NCBI GenBank assembly: GCA_023433985.1
Contig: JAEYTN010000465.1
Location: forward strand, 1 to 5,987
DNA: 5,987 nucleotides
DNA from: Pseudomonadota bacterium
Lineage (GTDB): Bacteria > Pseudomonadota > Alphaproteobacteria > Rhizobiales > Devosiaceae
Reading direction: 5' to 3'
Below, piece after piece: positions 5,728 through 5,987 of this stretch. Each line of letters begins with the position of its first letter. Within the stretch, counting starts at the first letter, position 1. Made by a program: the position numbers and the translations under genes. The notes below the pieces were generated by a model, which worked only from the letters and a program-made list of their open reading frames with translations, was not told the origin of the DNA and ran no database searches.

Positions 5728-5987
5728 TTCGTGTACTTGATCCGCGTCTGCGTGGTGATGCGGGTGCCGCGATTGGTCTTCACCGACACCGTGACGTCAC
5801 CGGTCCCCACCTCGCCATAGCCGCCCACCGTCGGCGCCAGCCCGGTCAGGTAGATCGAGCCGGCCTGCACGTTGCCGCGGAAGCATGGCGTGGAGACGCG
5901 TTCGGGCTTGCCCTTCGAATATTTCACCGTCACGTCGCAGGTCAGGCTCAGCGGCCCGGACTTGTCGGCGGCAAAGAACGTCAGCAG
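5724..5987 (-). CDS. Uncharacterised protein, C-terminal part (gene continues beyond the window)
   Basis: The minus-strand frame stays open from the window edge at 5987 to a TGA at 5724-5726, giving the last 87 residues of a longer protein. A GTG at 5933 could start a 69-residue ORF. However, the frame upstream of it reads as ordinary protein (LLTFFAADKSGPLSLTCD), so the gene probably begins outside the window. The segment has alternating polar and hydrophobic residues, many Thr, Val, Gly and Lys, and no membrane helix, which suggests a beta-rich fold. Cysteines at positions 17 and 35 of the visible part could form a disulfide if the protein is exported. I do not recognise the family. Its stop overlaps the permease start (ATGA), so it belongs to the transporter operon. 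It is clearly not the C-terminus of an ABC ATPase as far as I can judge. Confidence 0.65.
   Translation of the reverse strand: MLTFFAADKSGPLSLTCDVTVKYSKGKPERVSTPCFRGNVQAGSIYLTGLAPTVGGYGEVGTGDVTVSVKTNRGTRITTQTRIKYTK

Overview
This window looks like chromosomal DNA from a high-GC alphaproteobacterium. The order Hyphomicrobiales (rhizobia and relatives, possibly a Devosia-like genus) is the best guess. The guess rests on the GC-rich third codon positions, the PAS-GGDEF-EAL architecture, and the overall look of the NMT1/ThiY-like transport proteins. No rRNA or marker gene is present, so the taxonomic call is an inference.

Left part (1-662, + strand): the last 58 codons of a GH20-type beta-N-acetylhexosaminidase, followed by a GNAT-family N-acetyltransferase. 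The two genes overlap by one base (TGATG), so they are probably translationally coupled. They probably form the 3' end of an amino-sugar or chitin-oligosaccharide utilisation operon that begins outside the window.

Centre (663-2744): a 127-bp spacer with an AT-rich, palindrome-bearing stretch and a GC-rich hairpin. It leads into a 596-codon PAS-GGDEF-EAL protein that starts at TTG. The GGDEF and EAL catalytic motifs are both intact, so the protein may make and/or degrade cyclic di-GMP. The canonical RxxD product-inhibition site is not present. The gene converges on the minus-strand operon. The 164-bp space between them holds a REP-like hairpin and a clear intrinsic terminator that faces the minus-strand operon.

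Right part (2745-5987, - strand, read right to left): an uncharacterised, probably beta-rich protein (only its C-terminus is in the window), two BPD-type ABC permeases, and a periplasmic NMT1/THI5-like substrate-binding protein. The first three genes are linked by ATGA stop/start overlaps. The binding protein has its own good Shine-Dalgarno sequence and ends just before the terminator. This is most of an importer for a small ring compound; pyrimidines, thiamine precursors or riboflavin-like compounds are known for the wider family. The ATPase gene is not in the window and may lie upstream, beyond position 5987. One permease carries an N-terminal membrane extension of about 110 residues and the other a periplasmic-loop insertion.

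I see no mobile element, CRISPR array, tRNA or clearly new system. The most notable items are the unknown gene coupled to the transporter, the extended permease, the two possible starts of the binding protein, and the missing I-site in the cyclic di-GMP protein.
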